A stretch of 64,000 nt of DNA from Pontibacter diazotrophicus (GCF_003367245.1 NZ_QRGR01000024.1:1-64000); one strand, 5' to 3'. Shown: positions 44,437 to 53,393, counted from the first letter of the stretch. Made by a program: numbers and translations. The notes: a model not told the origin generated them from the letters alone.

Positions 44437-45159
44437 ATGGCGGTAGTACCTTACAAAGACCAGAACGACGACAAGAAGTCGCAGGTGGCCAAGATGTTCA
44501 ACAACATTGCCGGCAAGTATGACTTCCTGAACCACTTTCTAAGTGCTGGCATCGATATTATATGGAGAAAAAAGGCTGTTAGTCTTCTTGCTCCTGAAAA
44601 GCCTAAACTGGTGCTGGATATTGCCACTGGCACGGCAGACTTTGCCATAGAAACGCTGCGCCTGAACCCGGATAAGATCATTGGGGTCGATATTTCAGAG
44701 GGTATGTTAGCGGTAGGCCGTGAAAAGCTAATTAAAAAAGGCCTGGCAGAGAAGATAGAGCTTCTGTACGGCGATTCAGAGAACCTGCCTTTCGAGGATA
44801 ATACCTTTGATGCCATAACAGTGGCTTTTGGCGTACGGAACTTTGAGAACCTGGAGAAAGGTCTGGCAGACATGTACCGGGTGCTGAAGCCCGGAGGAAC
44901 GGCTGTGGTGCTGGAGTTCTCTAATCCCCGCAGCTTTCCAATGAAGCAACTCTATCATTTTTATTCCAGCAATATACTACCGATGGTAGGTAAACTCGTT
45001 TCTAAGGACAATGCTGCCTATACCTATCTGCCGGAGTCAGTACAGGCATTCCCGGATGGGCAGAATTTTCTCAATATATATTCAAAAGTAGGATTCAGAA
45101 GCACGAAATGGCATTCACTCACATTTGGAATAAGCTCTATTTATATAGGCAAAAAGTAA
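44437..45159 (+). CDS. ubiE: demethylmenaquinone methyltransferase (UbiE/MenG)
   Basis: A 240-residue SAM-dependent methyltransferase for the last step of menaquinone synthesis. Family hallmarks: NNIAGKYDFLNHFLSAGIDIIWRKKAV, motif I VLDIATGTADFA, IIGVDISEGML, and the C-terminal FGVRNF plus YYLPESV-like YTYLPESVQAFPDG. Bacteroidota have only menaquinone, so MenG is the expected role. It begins the transcript that continues into porT and an SDR gene; porT overlaps its end by 52 bases. Confidence 0.95.
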   Translation: MAVVPYKDQNDDKKSQVAKMFNNIAGKYDFLNHFLSAGIDIIWRKKAVSLLAPEKPKLVLDIATGTADFAIETLRLNPDKIIGVDISEGMLAVGREKLIKKGLAEKIELLYGDSENLPFEDNTFDAITVAFGVRNFENLEKGLADMYRVLKPGGTAVVLEFSNPRSFPMKQLYHFYSSNILPMVGKLVSKDNAAYTYLPESVQAFPDGQNFLNIYSKVGFRSTKWHSLTFGISSIYIGKK

Positions 45160-45878
45160 CATTAGCTGGCGTGCTGGCCCTGCTGCTTATGGGTGGCAAC
45201 ACCGCAGAGGCGCAGAAGAAGGTACATGACCTGAACAAACCCGGCTACGATGAAAGGCCGGTGCATTACGGATTTTACCTGGCCGTGCCGCTCACCAAAT
45301 ACAATGTGCAGCGCTCGCAGACCTACGCCGACAAACTGGCGCAGGGGGGCGATGATGCTGTTAACGCCCGGCCTGACCTGGGCTTTTATACTGGTCTCGT
45401 GCTTAATGTGCGCATAACAGATTATCTGGATGCCCGTTTTGTGCCGGGAGTGGGCTTTTACGGCCGTACACTTGCCTTCGAGAATGTGGAGGTACCTGGA
45501 GTAGAAACGCAGCCTATTATGTACGAAACTGTTAGCAGCACAATGATAGAGCTACCGGTGCTGCTGAAGTATAAAGCCAAGCGCCGTTCAAACTTCAGGC
45601 CATATATTGTGGCAGGAGTGAAGCCCGGTTTCGATTTAGGGAAAGGCAGCAACGGAGCATTAGGTACAAATGATATCAAGCTTGAGGTAGAGAAAATGGA
45701 CATCGCCGTGGAGTATGGCATAGGGTTGGATGTCTTTTACCCTTACTTCAAGTTTGCACCTGAATTGCGCTTCTCCCATGGCCTTTTGAATCAGCATAAG
45801 CGTATTGACGGTCTTTACAGCAGTTATATCCAGAAGCTGACAAACCACAATGTTTCATTGATTTTCTTTTTTGAGTAG
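45108..45878 (+). CDS. porT: PorT-family outer-membrane protein (type IX secretion)
   Basis: A 256-residue protein. The ATG at 45108 lies inside the end of ubiE; the signal peptide (about residues 15-36, VTLAGVLALLLMGGNTAEAQ) follows, so this is the best start. The mature part is a short beta barrel with the family segments GYDERPVHYGFYLAVPLTKYNV, LPVLLKYKAKRR, VAGVKPGFDL and VEYGIGLDVFYPYFKFAPELRFSHGL. PorT is required for protein export by the type IX secretion system, and in Bacteroidota it commonly follows ubiE. This position and the motifs agree. Confidence 0.88.
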   Translation: MAFTHIWNKLYLYRQKVTLAGVLALLLMGGNTAEAQKKVHDLNKPGYDERPVHYGFYLAVPLTKYNVQRSQTYADKLAQGGDDAVNARPDLGFYTGLVLNVRITDYLDARFVPGVGFYGRTLAFENVEVPGVETQPIMYETVSSTMIELPVLLKYKAKRRSNFRPYIVAGVKPGFDLGKGSNGALGTNDIKLEVEKMDIAVEYGIGLDVFYPYFKFAPELRFSHGLLNQHKRIDGLYSSYIQKLTNHNVSLIFFFE

Positions 45879-45880
45879 AA

Positions 45881-46633
45881 ATGACAAAAGTAGCATTTGT
45901 TACCGGAGCCACCTCCGGCATAGGCCGCGCTACGGCTTTTGAACTGGCCAAACAAGGGTACCGTATCATCGCCACCGGCCGGCGGGCAGAGCGACTGGAG
46001 GAGTTGAAGCAAGAGCTAACGGAAGTCCCGGTTTACACACTGGAGTTTGATGTGCGTGATAAAGAAGCGACACAGCAGGCGGTAAATTCATTGCCAGAAG
46101 ACTGGAGGCAGGTAGAGGTGCTGGTGAACAACGCGGGAAATGCCCATGGCCTGTCCTCTATTCAGAATGGCTCTCTGGACGATTGGGATGCAATGATTGA
46201 CATTAACGTGAAGGGTCTCCTGTATGTGAGCCATGCGGTGCTGCCACTTATGATGCAGCATAAAAAGGGCCATATCGTGAACATTGGCTCTATTGCCGGC
46301 AAGGAAGTATACCCGAATGGTAACGTTTACTGCGCCTCCAAGCATGCAGTGGATGCTATCTCCCAGGGTATGCGCATAGACCTTGTACAGGAGGGAATAC
46401 GAGTGTCTGAAGTAAATCCGGGGCTGGTGGAAACAGAGTTTTCAGAGGTGCGCTTTAAAGGTGACAAAGAGCGGGCTGCTTCAGTATATAAGGGCTTTCA
46501 GGCGCTGCAGGCGCAGGACATTGCCGAGATTATCAGCTTTATCGTAACAAGGCCTGCCCACGTAAACCTGGCGGAGGTGCTGGTGCTGCCGACAGCACAG
46601 GCAGCCGCGACAATCTTACATAAGCAACAGTAG
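45881..46633 (+). CDS. short-chain dehydrogenase/reductase (YdfG-like)
   Basis: A 250-residue NAD(P)-dependent reductase with the classical SDR motifs: GATSGIG (residues 8-14), NNAG in VLVNNAGNAHG, S and the YxxxK pair in VYCASKHAVDAI, and PGLVETEFSEVR. The best match by pattern is the 3-hydroxy-acid dehydrogenase (YdfG) type. It starts 2 bases after the porT stop, so it is the third gene of the operon. The substrate is not certain. Confidence 0.9.
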   Translation: MTKVAFVTGATSGIGRATAFELAKQGYRIIATGRRAERLEELKQELTEVPVYTLEFDVRDKEATQQAVNSLPEDWRQVEVLVNNAGNAHGLSSIQNGSLDDWDAMIDINVKGLLYVSHAVLPLMMQHKKGHIVNIGSIAGKEVYPNGNVYCASKHAVDAISQGMRIDLVQEGIRVSEVNPGLVETEFSEVRFKGDKERAASVYKGFQALQAQDIAEIISFIVTRPAHVNLAEVLVLPTAQAAATILHKQQ

Positions 46634-46737
46634 GTTCACGCCTTCCGGAACCCGCTTACCGTAGCTTCGTAACAAATAGGGAGATGCTTGTAAAAAATGC
46701 AAGCCTTTAACTAATACAAAGAATAACTAATATAGCT

Positions 46738-47001
46738 ATGGCAGACGAGAAAGAAACACAACAAAACAAAACGAATGATTCAAAACCGAGCAATAACGCT
46801 AATTCACAGCCCATTCCGGAAGAACATTCTAACACCGCGAACCACAAAGGTGCTACTGATTTAGGTACAGAAGGAACAAAGGCAACCGCCAGCCAGCAAC
46901 AGGGGCAGGGGGCATGGAATCCGAAAGATAACGATGATAACCGAAATGGCAGCCGGAAGAGTGGCAAAGGCCAGGGAGGTAACAACCCAACAGGTAAGTA
47001 A
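46738..47001 (+). CDS. small hydrophilic, disordered protein
   Basis: An 87-residue product almost without hydrophobic residues, rich in N, Q, G, K, T and E (MADEKETQQNKTNDSKPSNN at the start, GKGQGGNNPTGK at the end). No signal peptide or fold. It ends in a 29-bp perfect palindromic terminator. It resembles the other disordered small proteins at 10166 and 58172. Such proteins are often induced by drying, salt or cold; that is inference. Confidence 0.65.
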   Translation: MADEKETQQNKTNDSKPSNNANSQPIPEEHSNTANHKGATDLGTEGTKATASQQQGQGAWNPKDNDDNRNGSRKSGKGQGGNNPTGK

Positions 47002-47010
47002 GCATTTATT

Positions 47011-47070
47011 TTAACTACAAACACAAAGCGGCAGCACCTACAGGTGCTGCCGCTTTGTGTTTGTAGTTAA
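47011..47070. terminator. very long perfect palindrome, bidirectional terminator
   Basis: The arms 47011-47039 and 47042-47070 are perfect reverse complements over 29 bases with only two bases between them (core GCGGCAGCACCT). It ends the small gene at 46738 and overlaps the stop codon of the minus-strand gene ending at 47067. In RNA the innermost pairs would open to give a normal loop. Confidence 0.9.
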
Positions 47071-48713
47071 TCGAGGTAGTAACGTAGCAGCCAGCCGGCA
47101 GCGTCAAAATCTTTTGCCCTCTGGTTGTTGTCTATGTCTACGGCGGTATATTTGTCTACGTTAAATTCATTCCGGTACAGGGTGTCGTTGATGTAGATGC
47201 GCTTGCCCAGTTTGCTGCCTTTGGCTTCCACCTGATAGTTGTCTTCCCCGGCGCCACCCCATATTTTTATGCGTATTCCAGGTTTGGTGCTTCCGCTGAT
47301 GTAAAACTGGTCTTTGCCGTTTAAGCCATACAGCCTGATTTCGTCTGTCTCGCTGGCTCTGAAGGTGCGGAAATAAAGCTGCTGTTCTGTTCCTTCCTCT
47401 CTTTTGATTTTAAACATACGTACCCGGACCTCTTCCTCAGAGACTACTTCCACTTCAAACCGCTCCTTTTTATCGGTGCCTACCACCTGTACGTTTGCAG
47501 CCAGTGCATTATAATACTTGCTGGCAGCCTGCAGAAGCTGGTTGCGGCGGCTCTTTAATTTCGCCGTCATGTCAGGGGCAGAGAGGGCAGCAATGTTGTC
47601 GGGCATAGTCTGAAAGCCTTTCTCGATCACCTCGTCTGTCATGAGCCGCTGCACGCTATCCGCTACTTCTTCCCAGTCCTGCCACTCCAACTCTGCCAGT
47701 ATCAGCTCATCGAGGTTGCGGCCGCTGCTGTTAAGTTTCTCCACATTCTTTAGCTTGCTCCTGAATGTCTGGAAATGCGGTTTAAAGTCCAGCTGCATAA
47801 AAAGCCATGGGATAGGCCCGTCGTTCAGCCGGTAAAAAATATTGTCGCGGTCGCGGGGGACGGCTTTGTAGGTATAAGCGTTTTCATCATGTTCTATTTC
47901 AGCCCAGCGCCAGTTGTCTTCGTGGCGGCTCCAGTCCCCGATGAGCATGTCTAACAGGCGGGCCCGCAGGTAGAATCTTGCATCAAAGTAGGTGTCGTTG
48001 TCGGTGAGGCGCTCTGCCAGGGCAGAACGGGTGCTCTTTACCTTAACCGCTCTCCCCATAGGGGCGTAGTCTGTCTGGTCGCCGGTAGGCCTGCGCTCCA
48101 GCAACGCAACAGTGCCACCCATCGGTGCCATAAACTCACCTAAGTGTACATCGTGCGGTACATAAACCAGTTCCGGCTCTACATAATACATTCCCAGGGC
48201 CTCTGCCATGGCTGGTAGTGTTAAGGCAGCGTAAGGGTGCGTGGCTGAGGTGGCATCCCGCACAATATTGGCCACATAGCTTTGCTGCCATTTCTCTGGC
48301 AACGCACTGGCAGGCTCTTTGTCTATAGACCGGAGTACGTATTCTGTGCCTGTGGTATCCTGGAGGCGCAGGTTTATAGTTTGTCGGCTGCCGCCCAGCT
48401 TCATAGGCGTAAGGCCGCCGTGGGCAGTGCCAATATCCAGCACCGGCACCTCCACTGGAAGTGTCCAGACGTCCCTGTAGTGCTTACCATAAAAGAAAGT
48501 ATGCAGTCGGCTGCGGCCATAGTGAGGGCCGGCTGCTACATAGATAGTGCTGTCTTTGTAATTGGAAAAATCAGCGGCAGAAACCTCAGCAGGGGGAGGA
48601 ACCTGTTGTACTGTGTGTGCAAAGCGTTCGCTACAGCTACTGATAGCTATAGAAAGCAAAGTAATGATAAATAAGTAAGGGTGGTAGTAAAGCGGTTGTC
48701 TGGTTTTTGTCAT
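47067..48713 (-). CDS. kinase-like lipoprotein, paralog A (unknown function)
   Basis: About 548 residues from the ATG at 48713; the frame is open to 48824 but would overlap the upstream gene and lacks a signal there. A signal peptide and lipobox ISSC end at about residue 27. Predicted motifs: a glycine-rich KLGGSRQT (about 106-112), a basic RSIDK (128-132), a central LIGDWSRHEDNWRW (D260, R263, H264, N267), then PRDRDN (D288, D290, N291). The last third is beta-rich, with GLNGKDQFYISG and YKV-like repeats. The motif order resembles atypical FAM20/HipA/CotH-type kinases. No enzyme activity is shown. It is a close paralog of the next gene upstream. Confidence 0.7.
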   Translation of the reverse strand: MTKTRQPLYYHPYLFIITLLSIAISSCSERFAHTVQQVPPPAEVSAADFSNYKDSTIYVAAGPHYGRSRLHTFFYGKHYRDVWTLPVEVPVLDIGTAHGGLTPMKLGGSRQTINLRLQDTTGTEYVLRSIDKEPASALPEKWQQSYVANIVRDATSATHPYAALTLPAMAEALGMYYVEPELVYVPHDVHLGEFMAPMGGTVALLERRPTGDQTDYAPMGRAVKVKSTRSALAERLTDNDTYFDARFYLRARLLDMLIGDWSRHEDNWRWAEIEHDENAYTYKAVPRDRDNIFYRLNDGPIPWLFMQLDFKPHFQTFRSKLKNVEKLNSSGRNLDELILAELEWQDWEEVADSVQRLMTDEVIEKGFQTMPDNIAALSAPDMTAKLKSRRNQLLQAASKYYNALAANVQVVGTDKKERFEVEVVSEEEVRVRMFKIKREEGTEQQLYFRTFRASETDEIRLYGLNGKDQFYISGSTKPGIRIKIWGGAGEDNYQVEAKGSKLGKRIYINDTLYRNEFNVDKYTAVDIDNNQRAKDFDAAGWLLRYYLD

Positions 48714-48786
48714 AGTCAGGGTTAAAACGAAACAGCACAACACCTTCCAATCGGAGGGGTGTGCGATATGAGCAGCAATAAGTACA

Positions 48787-50379
48787 TCAGAAGCCCTCTC
48801 TGTCGAAGGCATGCACGCGTACATCGTTTGTCCGTTTATCTTTTGTTTCCGGCCCTGCCTCCAGTTCAGTGCCGCGCTTGGTGTCGTATACCCAGGTTTT
48901 CTTGCCCCAGCCCCCTACTTTAGAGGTGTCTTTTATTTCATCTTCACCGAGTCCGCCGTAAATCTCCACTTTTATACCTTCCCCTACTTCGCCGCTCACT
49001 TCAAATTCATCGTCCCCGGCAAGGCCATGCAGAGTAATCAGAACGGTTTCGGAACGGTAAAAGATGCGGTGGTAGGTAACTTTGTCGTCTGATTTGCGAC
49101 GCACTGTTACTTCTGTCTCCTCATCGTTCAGGCGCTTCACTTCAAACTCATCCTCTTTATCAGTCCCCACCACCAGCACTTCTTCCGCCAGAATTTTATA
49201 GAAATCATCAGCGGCTTTTGGTAAGGTATTGCGGCGGTTGATGAGCTTTCGCTTCGTGGTTTCTCCTTCCCTCTCATATACTGATTCGGGAAACTGCTGC
49301 ACTGCCTGCTCTATCACATCGTCGGTTATGGCGGTTTGTAATTCTTTAGCCAGTGAGTCAAACTGTTGCCGCGTTATCTCGGATAGCGCGCGTCTGTCTA
49401 TAAATTCAGAGTTTATAGTAAGGGCCTTTACATCGTTGAACTCATCATCAAACGACTCAAATTTGCGGATCCCCCAGTTGCGGCTGAAGAGCCAAGGGAT
49501 AACGCCGTCCTGGAACCTGTAGTAGGCATTATCCCGGTCTTTTGGGATGGGACGGTAAATGCGCTCACCGTCTTCATCGTACTGGGCCCATTCCCACTGC
49601 CCTTCGTGGCGGTCCCAGTCGTGGATAAGGATATCAAGAAGGCGGGCTTTTGCAAACGCTACCTGGTCTATAAAGACATCATCCTGGTTATAGCGATTGC
49701 TCAGTACTGTTCCTGATCCATCTATATCCACAGCATCTCCTAACGCAGGGGTAAGGGTGTTTTTGTCATCAAACTTCTCCTCCAGCATATACAGCCTGTC
49801 GCTGAAGCGTTCCTCATACTCCCCCAGGCTCTTATAATCTGGAGGCATATAGAATAGTTTAGGAGTAGAGTGTGGTATGCCCGCAGCCGCAGCCATGGGG
49901 GGTATTGTTAACGCGGCATAAGGGTTGATAGCGGAAATCTGATCCCGGATGACATTCGCCACAAAGGTTTTTTGCCAAAATTTAGGTAAGATGCCGATAG
50001 GGTCTTTGTCCAGCGTGCGAAGCGCATAAGTAAATCCAGTGTCATCAATCAGGGTCAGGCTGGTGGTTTGCTGCCCGCCCCCCAGTTTTTCAATCTCCAG
50101 CCCACCTTTTAGCGTGTCCATGTCGAACACAGGTACGGTTACCGGTGCATTCCACACAGGGCGGTAGTGTGTGCCCCAGATTAAGCGATGCAGAAAACCG
50201 CGCTTATAATGCTTTCCTGCTTTCACAGTTACACTGTCTACTGCTTCGGGGTAAATGACTAGTTGTTCGTAAACACCATCGTCCACAACAGGGGTTTTGG
50301 CGAAAAAATCTCTTTTGGCACAGCCAGTTGAAAACAGTAGAAGTAGTACAAGTAAGCCTTGCACAGGGCGTATGTTCAT
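48787..50379 (-). CDS. kinase-like lipoprotein, paralog B (unknown function)
   Basis: A 530-residue lipoprotein with lipobox STGC ending at C20. Motifs line up with paralog A: KLGGGQQTTSL (about 98-108), RTLDKDP (121-127), LIHDWDRHEGQWEW (D254, D256, R257, H258), PKDRDN (D281, D283, N284), and a C-terminal beta-rich region with GLAGDDEFEVSG and GGLGEDEI. The alignment GGG...LR..DK...DWDRH...W.W...P.DRDN suggests a protein-kinase-like fold. In this position the lipoprotein would face the periplasm or the outside. It is 73 bases upstream of paralog A, so the two are probably one operon from gene duplication. Confidence 0.72.
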   Translation of the reverse strand: MNIRPVQGLLVLLLLFSTGCAKRDFFAKTPVVDDGVYEQLVIYPEAVDSVTVKAGKHYKRGFLHRLIWGTHYRPVWNAPVTVPVFDMDTLKGGLEIEKLGGGQQTTSLTLIDDTGFTYALRTLDKDPIGILPKFWQKTFVANVIRDQISAINPYAALTIPPMAAAAGIPHSTPKLFYMPPDYKSLGEYEERFSDRLYMLEEKFDDKNTLTPALGDAVDIDGSGTVLSNRYNQDDVFIDQVAFAKARLLDILIHDWDRHEGQWEWAQYDEDGERIYRPIPKDRDNAYYRFQDGVIPWLFSRNWGIRKFESFDDEFNDVKALTINSEFIDRRALSEITRQQFDSLAKELQTAITDDVIEQAVQQFPESVYEREGETTKRKLINRRNTLPKAADDFYKILAEEVLVVGTDKEDEFEVKRLNDEETEVTVRRKSDDKVTYHRIFYRSETVLITLHGLAGDDEFEVSGEVGEGIKVEIYGGLGEDEIKDTSKVGGWGKKTWVYDTKRGTELEAGPETKDKRTNDVRVHAFDREGF

Positions 50380-50496
50380 ACAGAAATATCGATATTTTAT
50401 GCATCTATCTAACGTAAATCCGCTATAATGTTTTCGTATGAGATACTGGTATCAATAAAGCAATAGCATATTTGTAACAGGAGAGGGCATAAACGA

Positions 50497-50523
50497 AAGA
50501 GCCCGGCTTCCAGCCAGGCTCTT
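50497..50523 (-). terminator. terminator after the OmpA/LamG-like gene
   Basis: AAGAGCC (50497-50503) pairs with GGCTCTT (50517-50523), with GGCT/AGCC extending the inner stem around a short loop. It lies just past the stop of the gene at 50567. Confidence 0.75.
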
Positions 50524-50566
50524 AACAAACAGCTATTTAAAAAAAATAAGCCTAGTTAAAAGGTAA

Positions 50567-51781
50567 CTACAACTTCACAAACTCAACCCGCCTGTTATTT
50601 GATTTTGCCTCTGCGGTGGTGTTCTTATCCAAAGGTTTAAACTCCCCCCAGCCCTTTGATGAAAGACGTTCTGCTGTGATGCCCTGGCTCACAAGATAAG
50701 CTTTAACGGCTTCTGCTCTTTCCTGGCTCAATTTCATATTGGTATTGTCATCACCGTCACTATCAGTGTGACCCTCCACGCTGAAATTTAATGCCGACTG
50801 CTCCTGCAGCAGCTTCACAATGCTGTTAAGGGTGCCGATAGATTCCGGTTTGATGAAGGCTTTATTCACATCGAATTTGATACCATAAGAAACGATTTTG
50901 CCATCGGCCATTACCTGGTCATACAGTTTTTTGCCTCCTTCCGCTATCATCACGTTTTTTACCATGGTATTGGCTTCTATCCTTTTATCAAGTTCAATTC
51001 TAAACCCTGTAGGGGTGCCTTTCACATTCGGTATGTTGATTAGCCGGTACTGGTCGAGGTACACTTTCATGCTGCGCTTGTTGAAAGCGATAGCCACATG
51101 GCGCCACTTGCTTTTTACACCAGCAGCTTCCAGTTCCTTCGATTCAGAGCCAAAGTCCCTGAATCTGACGCCATTGGCCCTGATAGCTATCGGATACCAG
51201 AAGTCGCCGTGTAGACTTTCGTTATGATTCTTCGTGTCCTCTAAGAGGAAAATTTCATAAGCCACGTTGGGATTGTCGCTGTCAAAGAAAATATCAAACT
51301 CGATCGTAAACGTCTCTGGTACCCACTTGTCGCGCTTTACCAGTGGTACAATGCTGGTGCCAGTTTCTACCAGGTTAATGACTGTTTCCCCTCCGAATGA
51401 GGCTACTTCCGCATTTCCTTTTTTCAGGTCCCAGCGCGATGGGAACTCCCCGTTCTCTTCACCCACCAGGTTATCCTCAAAAATGACTTTGTCTCCGGCT
51501 ACAAAGTCATACTTCGTCCCGACACTCATTTTTTCTCCTTCAGCACCTGAGGCCGTGTTGGCTGTTGCTGCCTCTGATTCGGTTTCTGAGGTAGCCTGCC
51601 CGGCAGTTGCTCCTTTTTTAGGTGCTTCAAAAGCAGCATCTACTGTTTTATTTATCTGCTGGTCTACCTTCTGGTTGACCTTGTTCTGGAGTTTTTTTCC
51701 AATGTTGAACTGTGCCTGTGCCGGAAGTACCAGGAGTGATAGTAAGGCACAACAGCCATACAGCATAACTCTCTTTTTCAT
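50567..51781 (-). CDS. OmpA-family protein with a LamG/concanavalin-like middle domain
   Basis: A 404-residue secreted protein with a signal peptide (about 1-23, ending AQAQ). After a low-complexity, alanine/glutamate-rich linker (about 45-85), residues of about 95-265 look like a LamG/concanavalin-type jelly roll (FEDNLVGEENGEFPSRWDL ... WRHVAIAFNKRSMKVYLDQYRL). The last 110 residues are an OmpA-C domain with FSVEGHTDSDGDDNTNMKLSQERAEAVKAYL. OmpA-C domains bind peptidoglycan, so it should link the outer membrane to the wall, possibly with carbohydrate binding by the jelly roll. Confidence 0.85.
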   Translation of the reverse strand: MKKRVMLYGCCALLSLLVLPAQAQFNIGKKLQNKVNQKVDQQINKTVDAAFEAPKKGATAGQATSETESEAATANTASGAEGEKMSVGTKYDFVAGDKVIFEDNLVGEENGEFPSRWDLKKGNAEVASFGGETVINLVETGTSIVPLVKRDKWVPETFTIEFDIFFDSDNPNVAYEIFLLEDTKNHNESLHGDFWYPIAIRANGVRFRDFGSESKELEAAGVKSKWRHVAIAFNKRSMKVYLDQYRLINIPNVKGTPTGFRIELDKRIEANTMVKNVMIAEGGKKLYDQVMADGKIVSYGIKFDVNKAFIKPESIGTLNSIVKLLQEQSALNFSVEGHTDSDGDDNTNMKLSQERAEAVKAYLVSQGITAERLSSKGWGEFKPLDKNTTAEAKSNNRRVEFVKL

Positions 51782-52261
51782 AGTGTTAATCAGTTAATTA
51801 CATAGAAATAGTTTTATGCAAAGGAAATAAATCTATAAATATAATAACATATAGTATGGTTAAATCTATTGTGTGAAAGACTAAGCGTGGTGAATGTTCA
51901 GTGGAAGCGGGTGAAAAAGCAGAAGGTAAGCCTGCTGTTGTTAATTGTACAGGGGAAGACAAAGTGACGCTGATAATGCTGGAATAATAGCCAGTAAAAA
52001 CACAGAAATTCATTATAAAGTAGACTATGTCACTTTCAAGAAAAGCTGCAGCACCCAAAAAGCTATCCACAATAAAAGAGGTGTTTCTAAAGCCCGGATA
52101 GCATCTGCTAACCAAGGAAACCGGAAGTGAATAGCGGTGTTTATGCTGTCCAATTTAATGCCTGCCCTTTTAATTGGTAATGTTCTGATCTAGGGAGAAT
52201 TAAAACCTGTAGGAGCTATAGTCGTTAGATAGTACATCAAAAATACAATTATATAAAAGCT
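51782..52261. other. gene-free divergent region (480 bp)
   Basis: Between the OmpA/LamG gene and the membrane protein at 52262, which are divergent. It should carry both promoters. No exact TAnnTTTG box was found, nor any hairpin or convincing small gene. Confidence 0.45.
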
Positions 52262-53305
52262 ATGAAAGACGACTTACACAACGAAAGAGACTACAGAGCA
52301 CCCTATGCAGGGGCAAGACCTGCTGCAGGGGTAAGTGCTTTAAAAAGGATATCCTGGGGAGCCGTGTTCGCAGGGCTCGTAGTAGCCCTGGTGGTACAAC
52401 TAACATTAAGTTTGCTGGGACTTGGTATCGGAATAGGTTCCATTGATCCTGCAGAGGAGCAGAATCCTATGGCTGGTCTGGGTACAGGTACTTTAATCTG
52501 GTGGGTGGTAAGCATGCTTATTTCGCTGTTTGCAGGCGGATGGGTTGCAGGACGCCTTGCCGGTATGCCTACTTCATTTGATAGTATCCTGCACGGTATC
52601 CTGACCTGGGGCCTGTTCACGTTACTCTCCTTTTACCTGTTAACTACTGCTGTTGGAAGAATAGTTAGTGGTGTGGGAAGTGTTGTCGGCAGCACGCTCT
52701 CTCTTGCCGGGCAAGGAGTGGCAGCAGTGGCCCCGCAGGCTGCTGAGGCTATTCAAGGTGAGATGGAAGATCGAAACATCAACTTCCAGACAGCAAAGCA
52801 GGAGGCACGCCAGATTCTGCAACAGACGGGTAAGCCAGAACTGCAGCCAGAGAACATTGAGCAGGAGGCAAGAACTGCTGGTCGCCAGGCGCAGGGAGCA
52901 GCAGGAGAGGCAGCGGCTGATCCACAATCGGCTGGTTCTACGTTTGATGAAGTCATGAACAGGCTGTATGGCCAGGGATCAGAAGTAGCTAGCGCAGCAG
53001 ATCGCGAGGCGGCTGTAAACGTAATTATGGAACGTACCGGCAAAAGCAGGGAAGAAGCAAATGAAGTTGTCGACAGCTGGATATCTACCTACGAGCAGGC
53101 AAAGGCGCAGTATAAGGAAACAAGGGCACAGGTTAGCCAGCAGGCACAGCAAATTGGAGGAGATGTTGCTGATGCTGTCTCCAAAGCGGCCATATATGCT
53201 TTCTTTGGGCTCTTGCTGGGGGCTATTGCGGCAGCTGTGGGTGGCAAAGTAGGGGAGCCACATGACTTGGTTAGTACAGGTGATAATGCAGTAGTAGAGA
53301 GATAA
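52262..53305 (+). CDS. membrane protein with glycine-rich helices and a long soluble middle
   Basis: A 347-residue protein. Hydrophobic, glycine- and alanine-rich membrane segments lie at about 30-60, 75-100, 115-140 and 315-335 (WGAVFAGLVVALVVQLTLSLLGLGIGIG, WWVVSMLISLFAGGWVAGRLAG, AAIYAFFGLLLGAIAAAVGG). Between them, about 160-300, is a hydrophilic, coiled-coil-like part rich in Q, A and E (TAKQEARQILQQTGKPELQPENIEQEARTAGRQ). No signal-peptide cleavage. It resembles TIGR04086/YrzE-type membrane proteins. Function unknown. Confidence 0.7.
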   Translation: MKDDLHNERDYRAPYAGARPAAGVSALKRISWGAVFAGLVVALVVQLTLSLLGLGIGIGSIDPAEEQNPMAGLGTGTLIWWVVSMLISLFAGGWVAGRLAGMPTSFDSILHGILTWGLFTLLSFYLLTTAVGRIVSGVGSVVGSTLSLAGQGVAAVAPQAAEAIQGEMEDRNINFQTAKQEARQILQQTGKPELQPENIEQEARTAGRQAQGAAGEAAADPQSAGSTFDEVMNRLYGQGSEVASAADREAAVNVIMERTGKSREEANEVVDSWISTYEQAKAQYKETRAQVSQQAQQIGGDVADAVSKAAIYAFFGLLLGAIAAAVGGKVGEPHDLVSTGDNAVVER

Positions 53306-53314
53306 TAAGCATCT

Positions 53315-53380
53315 TTTATACTGAAAACAAAACGGCCAGCTGTGAGAATTCACAGCTGGCCGTTTTGTTTTCAGTATAAA
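53315..53380. terminator. very long perfect palindromic bidirectional terminator
   Basis: The arms 53315-53345 and 53350-53380 match perfectly over 31 bases with a 4-base GAAT loop (core AACGGCCAGCTGTGA). It separates the convergent membrane protein gene (ends 53305) and typA (ends 53394). Confidence 0.92.
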
Positions 53381-53393
53381 GTATCTCTATCGG

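Noticed and set aside
48714..48824. N-terminal extension of the kinase-like paralog A
   Set aside because: It would overlap the upstream paralog gene and place the signal peptide at residue 40 or later; the ATG at 48713 gives a normal lipoprotein start.
51798..52115. 105-codon minus-strand frame in the intergenic region
   Set aside because: No signal, domain or promoter; an AT-rich leftover between two divergent genes. Likely chance.
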